Source: Stentor coeruleus
Taxonomy: Eukaryota > Ciliophora > Heterotrichea > Heterotrichida > Stentoridae
NCBI GenBank assembly: GCA_001970955.1
Contig: MPUH01000676.1
Coordinates: 1 to 40,445, forward strand
Direction of reading: 5' to 3'
Length of the DNA stretch: 40,445 nucleotides
The notes below the pieces were generated by a model. The model searched no databases. It saw nothing but the letters and a program-made list of their open reading frames with translations, and was not told where the DNA came from. Positions 19,512 to 29,234 of the stretch are shown piece after piece. Made by a program: the position numbers and the translations under genes. How positions within the stretch are numbered: the first letter of the stretch is position 1; the number at the start of each line of letters is the position of its first letter.

Positions 19512-19873
19512 ATGTCAACTTCCTATGACTCTAATTTCCCTTCAGAAAATGTTCTAATAAATAATAGCAATGAGTTTTGGATAAGCACAAGTTTTTTTTT
19601 TCAAGAGATTTTACTTTCACTTAATATCCCTTCTATTCCTAGGAATCTTAGACTCAATTGTAGTAATGTACGACATGTTGATGTTAAAGGATGTGAAGAA
19701 AATCATTTAAGAAATTTTAATTAGGTTGGTAAAACTGAAATTGGGAGCAGTGGAAGGATATTCAAAAAGAAATTATTGATTTGAATGTCTCTTGGCCTAT
19801 AAACTTTTTGAAAATCGTGTTTTTATCTGGATGGGACGAGTTTATTTCAGTTCATTTGGCTATAGTTGATTAG
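19512..19873 (+). CDS. IFT25 (HSPB11)-like intraflagellar transport subunit, with unresolved internal break
   Basis: IFT25 is a small DOC/galactose-binding-like beta-sandwich that pairs with IFT27 in the IFT-B complex. The first segment starts at ATG 19512 and carries the family pattern: STS-YDSNFPSENV, then N-x-EFWISTSFFFQEILLSL (human: ETFWTTTGMFPQEFIICF). The second segment, in another frame from about 19742 to TAG at 19871-19873, continues the alignment: WEQWKDIQKE (human FEQWIEKDL), then FLKIVFLSGWDEFISVHLAIVD (human LRFIIVSAFDHFASVHSV). Between them the first frame hits TAG at 19722-19724 and the frame changes. No 15- or 16-nt GT-AG intron fits. A 23-nt GT-AG intron (19725-19747) would restore the frame but leaves the TAG, at a position where other members have Glu or Gln. 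Either the gene is damaged, the assembly has an error, or splicing is unusual here. Confidence 0.78.
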
Positions 19874-20765
19874 ATTATAGTGGGGAAGTTTAATTAGAAT
19901 TTTTTTTAGCTTTTTTGAAGTATTGATTATTTTGTATGGTTTGAGGTAGAATTTGTATAAGATAATATATTTTTGTAATTTTTGATCTACTACTGCCTGA
20001 TCTTTGAATTGTTCATGATAATCACCTATCATAGTCTAAAAAGTTGTAATTGTACTTTCCAAACACTTTTCATAAGCTAATTCATTTTTAGTACTCCATC
20101 AACAAGCATTTCTTAGCATTCCTCTTATAAGAGTTATGAAATCTACATCACACTCTATAACAAGTCTTTATACTTTTTATATTTACAAGAGAATTAAGAT
20201 TTATTGTAATTTGCTTCTATCTAAAAATCTCACATTTTTTTTGATAAAATATAATTTTCAATATCATGGGTATATCTTCATTGTCTATTTCGTTAATATA
20301 TTCTATGAACTCTATTGAAAATAAATTATAAACATTTTGCATATAATCTAAAAGGGAAATTTATAATAAAGCTAAATATTTTGCTTGAAATACTATAAAA
20401 AATAGAGTTGATTGCTTTAATGAATTAATCTTTGAAAAGTTAATAGAAAAAGATTAATAAAAACTAGGAATAAATATTCACTAATAGTTTATGTCTGACT
20501 AATTTTCGTAATTTGAAAAATGGACAATTAAATAAATTTAATATTATCCTCAAATAAGTTATAAAACCAAGAATACTTTTTTGAAAACACTTTTAGTACC
20601 ACAACCTGCATCATCCTGTTCAAAAAATAACTCCTCTTCAACCCCAAAACCCTAAAAACTGTTTTTTCAGTTTATTTTATAGCAAATCATCCTCTAACCT
20701 CACTTCTCTTATTCATACATCAAAAATCATATTGTTAATCAGCAAAATCAATAATCACAATATAA
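19874..20765. other. Intergenic region
   Basis: About 890 bp, AT-rich. The last ~180 bp before 20766 are C-rich and G-poor, as expected of a 5' flank here. Two short frames (19847-20032 minus and 20136-20318 plus) have biased Lys/Tyr/Phe composition typical of AT-rich spacer and no recognisable family. Confidence 0.5.
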
Positions 20766-23700
20766 ATGTATTCTATAGGAATTTGGTCAGAATTTGAAGA
20801 CTTTGAAGTACTAAAACTACCCAAGTACACAAGTCTTAAATGTATAGGTATGTCAAAAAACTGGGTAATAGGTAGTACCTCAGACCAAGACTTGGTTATT
20901 TTTCGTGACCCATTCATCGCTTCCCCAAAACCAATATCTTTTCCTGAAACAGTATCAGAAATCTCATGTAACCAAGGTATGGCCCTTCTCCTAACATCTC
21001 AAGGCTGTATATGGCTAATAGGTGAAGATCTCACAAAATCTAATCTTTTTGCAGTTGAAGGTCTTTACAAATCTGAGACTCCTATCAAAATGCAATCAGT
21101 TATTAACAACTTTGCTATCAGTGCTTCAATTGGAACTTCACATGCAGGGATGGTTTCTGCTGAAGGGTTTTTGTATACATGGGGTAAAGGGGAGAATGGT
21201 GAACTTGGTTCTAAAAGAGTCAAATCTTGTATGCCAACTCGTGTAGAGAATGGGAATATTTTTAAGTCTAGACAAGTTATATGTACAGAAAAATTTACAG
21301 GGATTGTTACTCAAGGAGGATTTTTATATGTTTATGGGAAAAGTCGTGATTGTCAATGTGATGGTCTATCAGGATACCCTTTTACTATACCAGAACTTGA
21401 GGAGCATTATGTGAAAAAAGCATATTCTTCAGCTTTTGGTATAGTGATTTTGACTGAAGCAGGGAAAGTTTATATAGCACTTGGTTGTCAATGTATTATT
21501 AGTCTTAGAGCTAGTCATAAAATTGAAGATGTAGCTGCATGTTTAAATGGGGTTTGTGGTTTGACTAGAGATAGAAAAAGTATTTATGCTTGGGAAAGTT
21601 GTAGAAGTAATGGAGATGGATGGGGATTTAGTAGATTTAAAGTTGTCAATTGTGAATTGGAAGTTTTAGTATCCGGATGGGGTGGTTCGATTGTGTTGGC
21701 TGCGAATGATTTGAAGGTTATGAGTTTATCTAAGTGCTATGGTAGTCATAGTCCTGATGGAAGTCCTATGGTTGGGTATGATAATGATAGGACTTCTTTT
21801 GAACAATTGTTTGGGTCGATTGATTTTGGTATACAAATTACGAAAGAGTCTATAAGAAAAGAAGAATGCTGTAAAACTTTAGCTTTAATGCTTAGTAGGT
21901 GTCTAGCTGAGCCTTTTAGGAAAATTAAAGAGTTTTCCTACCTTCAGTGGGTTTATAAAAGAGCTTATGCTTCAACGTTTACCCCGAATATCCTTGGGAA
22001 AATCATTCAAAGAATCAATGGACTTGATAAATCTTTAGCTTTTTCATGTATTTATCGGTATGCTAAAAATAACAAATCTCATATTCCACAAAAAAAACCT
22101 ATTAGCCTCATAACTAAAGTTATGAATACTAAACTGAGAAAAAATTTCCTTTATCTTATAAAAAAAGGATATAAAAGCCTTTATTATAAACTCATAGCTA
22201 AATTCACAAACAGACTAGTCCTCCACAGCCGGTTAATAAAATACTTTGAGCAACTGATCCCATTCCTAAAATACATAAAAAACAAAACCAATACTTTTCA
22301 ATTTGCATTAAAAATAACAGAAAGGCAAAACAAAAGCAAACTCCTAAAATCTTTCCAACTCTGGAACACAATCACTTATAAATTCAGCAAAAAAAATATG
22401 GTCAATAGCGAAAAACTAAACTCAGCATTATGGATATGTGTTAAACTTAATAAAATATTGAAAAAAACATACAGACTAAGTTTTAGTGCATTATCTCAAT
22501 TCAAGAATAATAATCAAATCAAATATGGGCTTTTTTTCTTATGTTCCTGTATATCAAAGCTCCAGAATAAACAGAAATCATATACTTTTAATAGTATTTT
22601 AAGACAAAAAGTAAGACCGATGGGTGTTGAAAATATTATTGATGTTTTAAAAATTATGATAAGGTCGAGATATTCTAATTGTTTTAGTTCATTAAAGTTC
22701 TATTGTATTAATATGAAAAATAAAAGCATTATAAGATTTATATTGATGCTTCAAGGGATACAAGAAAAAGTTAGATATAGGCAAGTTATTAGAGGATATA
22801 ATTGTTTTAGGACAAATTCATTTAATAAAAGTTTGTTATTGGATTTCGGGAGTGATAGGTCGTTTAATATGAGGTCGATGTGTAAAATGCTTGTAACACC
22901 ACCTTCTGAGTCACCTACTTTGGAACTTACTTTACCGATAACTGAGAGAAGTACATATGAAGCATCCAGTCTAAACACTGAGCGTAGGTCAAGCGCTCAC
23001 AACTTCCAACAAATCCTCGTAAAAAAAGTTACAGACCGTCTTGCAAATGAGTCTAAGTCAAGTATAGTAAAATCCAAAAACCTCACTGACCGGACAAAAC
23101 AAAATGGTAACGACCGAAGATTAGCATATTACGAATCAATCAAAGAGCGACAAAAGAAAAAAACTCAATCAAAAAACATCAAAGAACCCACAACATCCTC
23201 TCAAAACATATCAAGAAAGCCAAGTTTAACAACTTCATCAATAAAGCAACATACAAAAAGTCTTATTATCGACCAATCAGCATTAAAAACTTCTAAATAC
23301 CGAACAAGTTTTCTTTCACTAGAAAAAACCTTATCAAAACTTATAAAAACACGTCTTAGAATGCCTTTTACAAAAATCAGATTTTATATAAAAAACTTAA
23401 CCCAAAACCTAAAATCCCAAGGTAAAAAAGTAAATGAAACTAAAACTATTCATCGAAGTAAATGTAACATTTTTCAACCAAGTGAATTAAATAAAAGAAA
23501 ACTTTCAATTGAAACAGGGAAAAATCAAAATCAAAGCCAAAAATATAATATAAAAGTTAATGGAAATGTTTATGATAGCCCTATTGAGTCCCCAATTCCT
23601 AAACGTGGAGAAGATAATTTTAATAGCTTTTCTTCGATTCCTCCACCAACTCCTTCTATGGATTTGATAACTTTACACCCGAAACCTATACAGCAATCTC

Positions 23701-23810
23701 CAAGTACATGGAAGGTTAAGTTGTATGCTTTGGGTTTGAATAAATTTGCAAGGACGTTTAAAATGCTTGTTGGGAAGAGGTTGTTTGCGGTAAGGCATTT
23801 GAAAGATTAA
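20766..23810 (+). CDS. RCC1-like beta-propeller protein with long basic helical C-terminus
   Basis: One frame of 1014 residues from ATG 20766 to TAA. Residues ~1-330 are a divergent RCC1 propeller. The clearest blade is at ~123-148 (GTSHAGMVSAEGFLYTWGKG followed by ENGELG), with weaker blades in GFLYVYGKSRDCQ, EAGKVYIALG, KSIYAWESC and GWGGSIVLAA. RCC1 domains serve as exchange factors or as protein scaffolds; the guanine exchange residues cannot be judged here. Residues ~360-760 and ~890-1014 are Lys/Arg-rich amphipathic helix with recurring F-x2-L/I-x3-aromatic patterns (FLYLIKKGYKSLY, LLKSFQLWNTI, YRLSFSALSQF, YSNCFSSLKFY, LGLNKFARTFKML), which resemble loosely spaced Sfi1-type or IQ-like target helices, although no canonical motif is met. 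Residues ~760-890 are Ser/Lys-rich and probably disordered. RCC1-plus-basic-tail proteins are frequent in ciliates; the role here is unknown. Confidence 0.8.
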   Translation: MYSIGIWSEFEDFEVLKLPKYTSLKCIGMSKNWVIGSTSDQDLVIFRDPFIASPKPISFPETVSEISCNQGMALLLTSQGCIWLIGEDLTKSNLFAVEGLYKSETPIKMQSVINNFAISASIGTSHAGMVSAEGFLYTWGKGENGELGSKRVKSCMPTRVENGNIFKSRQVICTEKFTGIVTQGGFLYVYGKSRDCQCDGLSGYPFTIPELEEHYVKKAYSSAFGIVILTEAGKVYIALGCQCIISLRASHKIEDVAACLNGVCGLTRDRKSIYAWESCRSNGDGWGFSRFKVVNCELEVLVSGWGGSIVLAANDLKVMSLSKCYGSHSPDGSPMVGYDNDRTSFEQLFGSIDFGIQITKESIRKEECCKTLALMLSRCLAEPFRKIKEFSYLQWVYKRAYASTFTPNILGKIIQRINGLDKSLAFSCIYRYAKNNKSHIPQKKPISLITKVMNTKLRKNFLYLIKKGYKSLYYKLIAKFTNRLVLHSRLIKYFEQLIPFLKYIKNKTNTFQFALKITERQNKSKLLKSFQLWNTITYKFSKKNMVNSEKLNSALWICVKLNKILKKTYRLSFSALSQFKNNNQIKYGLFFLCSCISKLQNKQKSYTFNSILRQKVRPMGVENIIDVLKIMIRSRYSNCFSSLKFYCINMKNKSIIRFILMLQGIQEKVRYRQVIRGYNCFRTNSFNKSLLLDFGSDRSFNMRSMCKMLVTPPSESPTLELTLPITERSTYEASSLNTERRSSAHNFQQILVKKVTDRLANESKSSIVKSKNLTDRTKQNGNDRRLAYYESIKERQKKKTQSKNIKEPTTSSQNISRKPSLTTSSIKQHTKSLIIDQSALKTSKYRTSFLSLEKTLSKLIKTRLRMPFTKIRFYIKNLTQNLKSQGKKVNETKTIHRSKCNIFQPSELNKRKLSIETGKNQNQSQKYNIKVNGNVYDSPIESPIPKRGEDNFNSFSSIPPPTPSMDLITLHPKPIQQSPSTWKVKLYALGLNKFARTFKMLVGKRLFAVRHLKD

Positions 23811-24045
23811 AATATTTTTAATTTAGTAATAATTTCTAAAGTTTCTGATATTTATGTGTTATATCCTTACTCTCTTATCACAATATAGCTTTCCAAAAAT
23901 TATATACATTATTGAATATATATTTATCAATAACTAAACTCTAATTAGCATACCAAAACACACAATCCCAAAATCCTCCTCATCTTCCACACAATTTCAA
24001 TTTATATTCCCATCATGCACAAAATTTAAAGTCTTGAAATAAAAA

Positions 24046-24663
24046 ATGAAAGCAAAAATTAACAGAAACATTTCATGCAAAACTCCGTCAAATCAATTCG
24101 GGAATTCACGAACACCTGCGAAATCAACAAAAAGCATTAACAGAAGCCCAAAAATTGTAAACTTAAGTCTTTCAACATCTAGGGGAAGAATGTCTCAAGA
24201 CTTATCGAATGAACCATTACGTCTTTCAATAAAATTAGAAGATATCCTTAAAAGCTATAAAAAATCAAGTACAAAAATAAACCTAAAGCCAGAACTTATT
24301 GAGCCTGAAATCGAATCAGCTATACCATGTCTTGAATATGCGACAAAACATATACAGCCTGCTTTAACAAATGGTAAACCGAATTCTCCAATAGAAACAG
24401 GGAAAATTACCCTTATCAGCACGAATTTCAAAGATTTTAACGATGTTTTCTTTAAGAAGATGGATGATGATTGTAAGAAAATAGAAGAAGGGTTTATGAA
24501 TGATGAGCCTAAAGATGCGCTGTCAGAAGTTGAGGAAGCGATTCATAAGAAGTTTAACTGTAAGGTCAAATTGGTACAAGAAAGGTCGATTTCTAATATC
24601 CCTTCTACGGTATTAGTGAAAGTTGGGAATAATTTTGACTTTTATTCTATATCTAAATACTAA
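24046..24663 (+). CDS. Unknown protein, 205 residues
   Basis: ATG at 24046 in context ATAAAAAATG, stop TAA. No family recognised. The first ~60 residues are basic, Ser/Thr/Asn-rich and probably disordered (KTPSNQFGNSRTPAKS, STSRGRMSQ). The middle has a helix LRLSIKLEDILKSYKKSS and an acidic/Pro stretch. The C-terminal ~75 residues look folded: FKDFNDVFFKKMDDDCKKIEEGF, an acidic helix DALSEVEEAIHKKF, and strand-like CKVKLVQE and TVLVKVGNNFDFYSI segments. The gene is compact, 235 bp after the RCC1 gene and in the same orientation. The folded end may be a small protein-binding module, which is inference only. Confidence 0.65.
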   Translation: MKAKINRNISCKTPSNQFGNSRTPAKSTKSINRSPKIVNLSLSTSRGRMSQDLSNEPLRLSIKLEDILKSYKKSSTKINLKPELIEPEIESAIPCLEYATKHIQPALTNGKPNSPIETGKITLISTNFKDFNDVFFKKMDDDCKKIEEGFMNDEPKDALSEVEEAIHKKFNCKVKLVQERSISNIPSTVLVKVGNNFDFYSISKY

Positions 24664-25291
24664 TCTTTCAGTAAATTAAATTGAAAATTTTGTAAGAATA
24701 TGGGTTAAATTATTATTTGGAGGTCATAAGTTTGTATAGGGTTAGTAAATAAAATAAGTATTGGAAGTCATTAAATCAAATTGAAATGTTGTCAAGATTA
24801 TTATTATTATAAAAATATAGGATAATATTTTTAAACATAAAATATTTGTGTTTGTTGATAAAATAATAGAAGATGTGATAATATATTGATAATAACTTAG
24901 GGTTAGTTTAGATATTTTATATAGAAGATATGATTAAAGTTTATATTATTTTGATAACTACTTGTATCATGAATTAAATAAATAATATTGACAACTATTA
25001 ATTTTATATTAAAATTACCATCTCAAACTACAAAAACTTATAATAAAAATTACAAACCATATTTGTAATTCACATATAAATCCATATATCTAATATCCTA
25101 ATTTATATTATCATACAAATTTCCTAACTTGCAAAACCCAATTTCAATAAATCGCATTCACATTTCTACCACAACCATAAAATAACTCATTTTCAATACA
25201 ATCCTCCAAATCATAATCATAAAACCTCAAATCATTATCTTTTTCAAAGTTCCTCCCCATAAAAACATCTCAAAAAGTATAAATTTAAAGT
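24664..25291. other. Intergenic region
   Basis: The left half is G-rich and C-poor on the plus strand (3' flank of the gene before) and the right half, from about 25010, is C-rich and G-poor (5' flank of the channel gene). No gene or repeat was seen. Confidence 0.55.
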
Positions 25292-26638
25292 ATGGCATTT
25301 TCTAAATCTCAGCGACTTCGCAAATTTTCAGATGACGACTACAATCATAACAACGTCGAAACAATCAAATTTGTCAGAAAAAGACAATCAGCTTACTCTA
25401 TAGCATTCGGCTTAAACAACCATCGACAAGATTTTACCTCAGGACTTGAATATGAAGTCCTCACAAATACCGTCTTTAGCGACTATTACTATCAAATAAG
25501 AGATGATCCACATAACCTTCCTCCTAAACGTATGCCAAATGAAAACTATGCAGATTTAATAAAAATCCGAGAAAAATCATCTTATGAAATAATTGAGACT
25601 TATATTGACCCATACCCTTTATTAGAAATAAGAAAATCAATACTTGTTGTTAAAAGCGCAGTATCTGAAATATGTTCAAAAGTTATCCAAACATCCTTTT
25701 TCGAATTCCTCACAATATTAGTAATATTAACAAACACTGTAACCCTTGCTATTGATGACCCTACAGTATCTACACGACCTTCTGTTCTCAGTATATTCGA
25801 CTCAATCTTTTTGTTTTTTTACTCATTTGAATGTTTACTTAAAGTATTTAGCCTGGGGTTTATTTTCAATAAAAAAGCCTATCTTCGTGATACCTGGAAT
25901 GTTCTTGATTTTATCATAGTAATTTCAGCATGGATCGATTATGCCCTTGGTAGTAGTGTTAATTTACAAGCACTTAGAGCATTAAGAGTCCTTCGACCAT
26001 TACGTAGTATTTCATCAGTTGAAGGCTTAAGAGTAATTTTTATAGCACTTATAAGCTCAATAAAACCTTTAATCGCTGCATTGACTTTATTCATTTTCCT
26101 TATAACAATTTTCGCTATAGCTGGTTTGCAGCTTTGGAGTGGCATGTTAAAATATCGATGTATGGATTTAAATACTGGTTTTATTAATATAAATCAGATA
26201 TGCGGTGCTGAAACATGCTCTGATAATTATTTGTGTGTAAAATCTTTGGATAATCCAAATTATGGTATTACGAATTTTGATAATTTTTTGTTTTCAGCTT
26301 TGACTATTTATCAATGTATAACTTTAGAAGGATGGACTAATGTTATGATTAGTACACAAATGGCTTTTAATGATTTTTCTATTATTTTGTTTATACCTTT
26401 GGTGTTTATTGGGGCGTTTATTTTCTTGAATTTGACTTTGGCTATTATTAAGTCAGCGTTTTCGAAAAGTATTGTGGTTGTTAGGCCAAGTAAAAAAAGA
26501 CAAAATGCTGAAGAGGTTAGTACTGAGTTGATAATTAAACATTTGACTGATATATCGTCCAGTATAGATAAAACTAGGATTAATGTTAAGTCAGAAGATA
26601 GTTTGAATATATCGTATTATAAGAGAGAGAATGAGTAA
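25292..26638 (+). CDS. Voltage-gated cation channel, single six-helix repeat resembling Cav/Nav repeat I
   Basis: One frame of 448 residues. After ~140 cytoplasmic residues there are six membrane helices (S1 ~145, S5 ~255, S6 ~365-385). S4 carries R229, R232, R235 and R238 at every third position (ALRALRVLRPLR). The pore loop reads TLEGW with E346 at the selectivity position, as in repeat I of animal Cav channels (TMEGW). The S5-pore turret contains several Cys and a PNYGITNFDNFLFS segment, again specific to repeat I of four-repeat Cav/Nav/NALCN channels rather than to bacterial single-repeat channels. The frame ends with TAA ~60 residues after S6 and the next 320 bp are non-coding, so repeats II-IV are absent. 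It could assemble as a tetramer or be a remnant of a four-repeat gene. Calcium selectivity is inferred from the Glu. Confidence 0.88.
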   Translation: MAFSKSQRLRKFSDDDYNHNNVETIKFVRKRQSAYSIAFGLNNHRQDFTSGLEYEVLTNTVFSDYYYQIRDDPHNLPPKRMPNENYADLIKIREKSSYEIIETYIDPYPLLEIRKSILVVKSAVSEICSKVIQTSFFEFLTILVILTNTVTLAIDDPTVSTRPSVLSIFDSIFLFFYSFECLLKVFSLGFIFNKKAYLRDTWNVLDFIIVISAWIDYALGSSVNLQALRALRVLRPLRSISSVEGLRVIFIALISSIKPLIAALTLFIFLITIFAIAGLQLWSGMLKYRCMDLNTGFININQICGAETCSDNYLCVKSLDNPNYGITNFDNFLFSALTIYQCITLEGWTNVMISTQMAFNDFSIILFIPLVFIGAFIFLNLTLAIIKSAFSKSIVVVRPSKKRQNAEEVSTELIIKHLTDISSSIDKTRINVKSEDSLNISYYKRENE

Positions 26639-26964
26639 GGTGGGGGAGATTGTTTGGAAAATTTTGACTGTGTGCAATGATCGGCGGATGTTATAATTTA
26701 AATAAACATGCAGATGTATGTAATGTTAAGTATTATATAAAATTAGGTTAGGTAATGTGAATTTTTTTAATGTTTGGTATATGTGAAGATTTAGGATTTT
26801 TTATTGGTATATGGTAGAGAAGATGTAGACTATGTGGAAAATATTATATGGGAAATAAATTTATGTATTTTTTTCGCATTTGATATGAACTTTTTAGTTG
26901 AATGCGCTACACAATGAAATTTTATCAAATCTTAATTAAATCTAAGCTTTTATCATAACATTTT
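26639..26964. other. Convergent spacer
   Basis: Between the stop of the channel gene (+) and the stop of the coiled-coil gene (-). It is G-rich on the plus strand near the channel gene. No further channel repeat, gene or repeat was seen in it. Confidence 0.6.
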
Positions 26965-28356
26965 TCATACATTTTTACTAACTGATGTCCTCAATTCTAA
27001 TTCTATCTGCGCTCTTAATCTAGCAAAATTAATTTCATGCTTAGTCCTACTAACTGACTCAGAATCCTTAATCTTTTCAATATTACTTTTCCTAACAAAC
27101 TCCAAATGTTTGTTAATTTTTTTCAATTTTTTCTCTTGTTCTTTTTTCCTTATATAATTTCTGGTAAATAATATCTGTGACCTTTTCTCAATACTATCTC
27201 TAATCTCTTGCCTTGTTTTTTCCCTTTTTTCCTCTTTAAGCTCAAGAATTCTCTCTTTTTCCATATGCTCTTGTTCCAGTTTTAAATTCTCCTCAACTCT
27301 TCTTTCTTCAATAGCTTTTAAGCTTTTCGTTCTTTTTTTCAATTCATTACTCATAATTTCTTCCCTCCTTTTCTATATATTTCTTACATTTGAATCTACT
27401 AAACTCTGATGAATTCTTATGATTTTTTTGTTTTTTTCCTCTTCATTCTTCATATCAATTTCTTCTTTAACATGCTTAACTTTTGTTATATGGCTCATTG
27501 TCAATCCTCCAGAGTTTGCTTTAGTGATCAGAATTTTTCTTGCCCTTTCTGCAGAATGTGAGAGTTTAGAATTAATTTTCATAAGTTTTAAATCTATATC
27601 CTGCTCAGTTTCAGGTTTCATAAACACAGAGTAATTTTTTTTAGATGATGAAACTACTATTACAGATTCATTTCTAAAATCATCCTTCCTATCTTCTGTT
27701 TGATTTAATGCTTTAAGTTCATGCTCATTTATATCATCGTATTTTTTTTTAAGAATTTCTTGTATTCTTTTTTGATGTGTTTCGAAGAAATTTTTTTTCT
27801 CAGTAGATTCTTTTCTTTCTGACTTTTTCATTTTTTCTCTGATTTTTTCTTCTATTTGTTTTCTGTTTAAAGCGTCATCTTCTTGGATTTTTTTTCTCCT
27901 TTCCTCGACTTTAAGCCGTTTAAGAATAGAGTTTTTTGCTAGATTTAGTTTGTGGGATGATAATTGTCTTGGGGAAATTGGTATTACTAAAGGGATATCA
28001 GGTTTAGATTTTACTGGAGACACTGATGAAAATGACCTTCCAAGTTTGGTTCTTTTAGATTTCCTAGTGTCGTATAAGTTGTTTTGCACAATAAATTCGG
28101 AAATTAATAAGAGTTTTGCCCTTCTTCTAGCTTCATAATGCTGTAGGCGTATTGATGCTGTTTCTTTTGAAGAATGCTTTTCATCAAAATCAGATATTGT
28201 TTTTGGGAAAATTTGGTCATGAAGAATACCTAAAGCTGTACAAGCGTTTATGATTAGTGAGTTATTGTAGTTGTCAGAGAGTATAAACTCAAAAATCTCT
28301 TTTACTTGAGGCTGGATTTTAGATTGTGTTACAAAACTGCTAGGGCTACTTTCCAT
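26965..28356 (-). CDS. Coiled-coil protein with one 15-nt intron, unknown
   Basis: Exon 1 is 28356-27388 and exon 2 is 27372-26965 (stop TGA); spliced length 458 residues. The intron removes what would otherwise be a stop and joins two frames of the same strongly charged helical character. Residues ~1-120 look globular (QVKEIFEFILSDNYNNSLII, ALGILHDQIFP, an ARRRAKLLLISEFIVQNN helix) and could be a small dimerisation module of the kind found in centrosomal or basal-body proteins, although I cannot match it to LisH. The rest is Lys/Glu/Arg-rich helix such as KRLKVEERRKKIQEDD and KKRIQEILKK-like stretches, predicted coiled coil. No catalytic motif. A ciliary or basal-body structural role is a guess. 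It lies 267 bp downstream of the CCCH gene, same strand. Confidence 0.72.
27373..27387 (-). other. 15-nt intron in the coiled-coil gene
   Basis: On the coding strand it reads GTAAGAAATATATAG, phase 0 between AAT and AAA. Removal gives a continuous reading frame across both halves; retention ends at its own terminal TAG. Confidence 0.87.
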
Positions 28357-28623
28357 TTGTATAGGATTTTATTTAAGAATTGGGAATTAGTTTAGGATAA
28401 ACTTGGATTTTATATACAATTTAAAGATGATTTTATGTTGTTTAAAGATATAGTATTGTGGATTGTTAGTTAGTGTATAGTTGGGTATTTTATAAGAGAT
28501 AATTTTTTGTATAATTTTGTATTACAGTTATGATATTTATCTAAATAAATCACTCATATTTATTTAAAACATGAAGTATATATAGTCTATAATAAATCAC
28601 AACTAATGATTAGATTTTGTTAA

Positions 28624-28974
28624 TTAATCTTGATTATTTTGGCATATTTGCTGGAAAATAGGTAGTCTCGGTTTTTGCTGTGTAGTCTTACTATAACTTT
28701 CGTTAAAGTTATTTGGAAAAAAAGTATAATTGTTATCAGATTCAATGCTTAAGTCAAGCCCTTCAAAATGCTGAAATATGCATTTGTTCCCAAACATGCA
28801 ATATCCCTGTTCAAAAAACTGCCGACATTTCTTTGTTTTATAAGAACTTTTCCCTCTAATATCTTCTTTTCCATGAGCAAAAACACATTCATCTTCAAAT
28901 TCACAATATCCTACTTCCCAGTTCTTACATATTTCAGTCTTGTATTTCATAGTGGACTTCTTTTTGTATTCCAT
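28624..28974 (-). CDS. Tandem CCCH zinc-finger protein, TIS11/tristetraprolin type
   Basis: 116 residues, ATG at 28974, stop TAA. Two CCCH fingers follow each other: YKTEIC-x7-C-x5-C-x3-H at ~12-34 and YKTKKC-x8-C-x5-C-x3-H at ~46-69. Each is preceded by the YKT lead-in typical of tristetraprolin and its relatives, which bind AU-rich elements in mRNA 3' ends and control stability or translation. The first finger has seven residues between Cys1 and Cys2 instead of the usual eight. The linker (~11 residues between the finger end and the next lead-in) is shorter than the 18 in animal TTP. The C-terminal 45 residues are polar with Asn and Gln and have no recognisable domain. It is a very small member of the family, and no intron is needed. 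Confidence 0.88.
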   Translation of the reverse strand: MEYKKKSTMKYKTEICKNWEVGYCEFEDECVFAHGKEDIRGKSSYKTKKCRQFFEQGYCMFGNKCIFQHFEGLDLSIESDNNYTFFPNNFNESYSKTTQQKPRLPIFQQICQNNQD

Positions 28975-29234
28975 TTTTAAATAGTTATTATAAACTTTTT
29001 AATTAAAATTATATCATGCACATACAACAATTATAATAACTTCCCTCACTTTTTTATATTTATCTTTATCTTAAAACTTCATATCAATGTAAATATTTAC
29101 CTACATATTCACATAACTTCCCATCAAAAATCACAAAAAAAAATATCAAAAAAATAAAATCCAAACATAATAAAAAATACACCCACAAATTTTATCTAAT
29201 CATAAAAAATATCATTTACATTAAAACCTTATTA

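Noticed and set aside
19847..20032. Minus-strand frame of 61 codons overlapping the IFT25 3' end
   Set aside because: It overlaps coding sequence on the opposite strand, has Lys/Tyr/Ile-biased composition typical of AT-rich spacer, and matches no known family.
20136..20318. Plus-strand frame of 60 codons, hydrophobic
   Set aside because: Phe/Ile/Tyr-rich composition follows directly from AT content. There is no signal peptide logic, no family match, and no gene-like flanks.
26626..26660. Possible short intron at the end of the channel gene (GTAAGGTGGGGGAG) that would let the frame continue
   Set aside because: It is 14 nt, not 15, lacks the ATAG end seen in the other introns, and the downstream frame closes after about ten codons.
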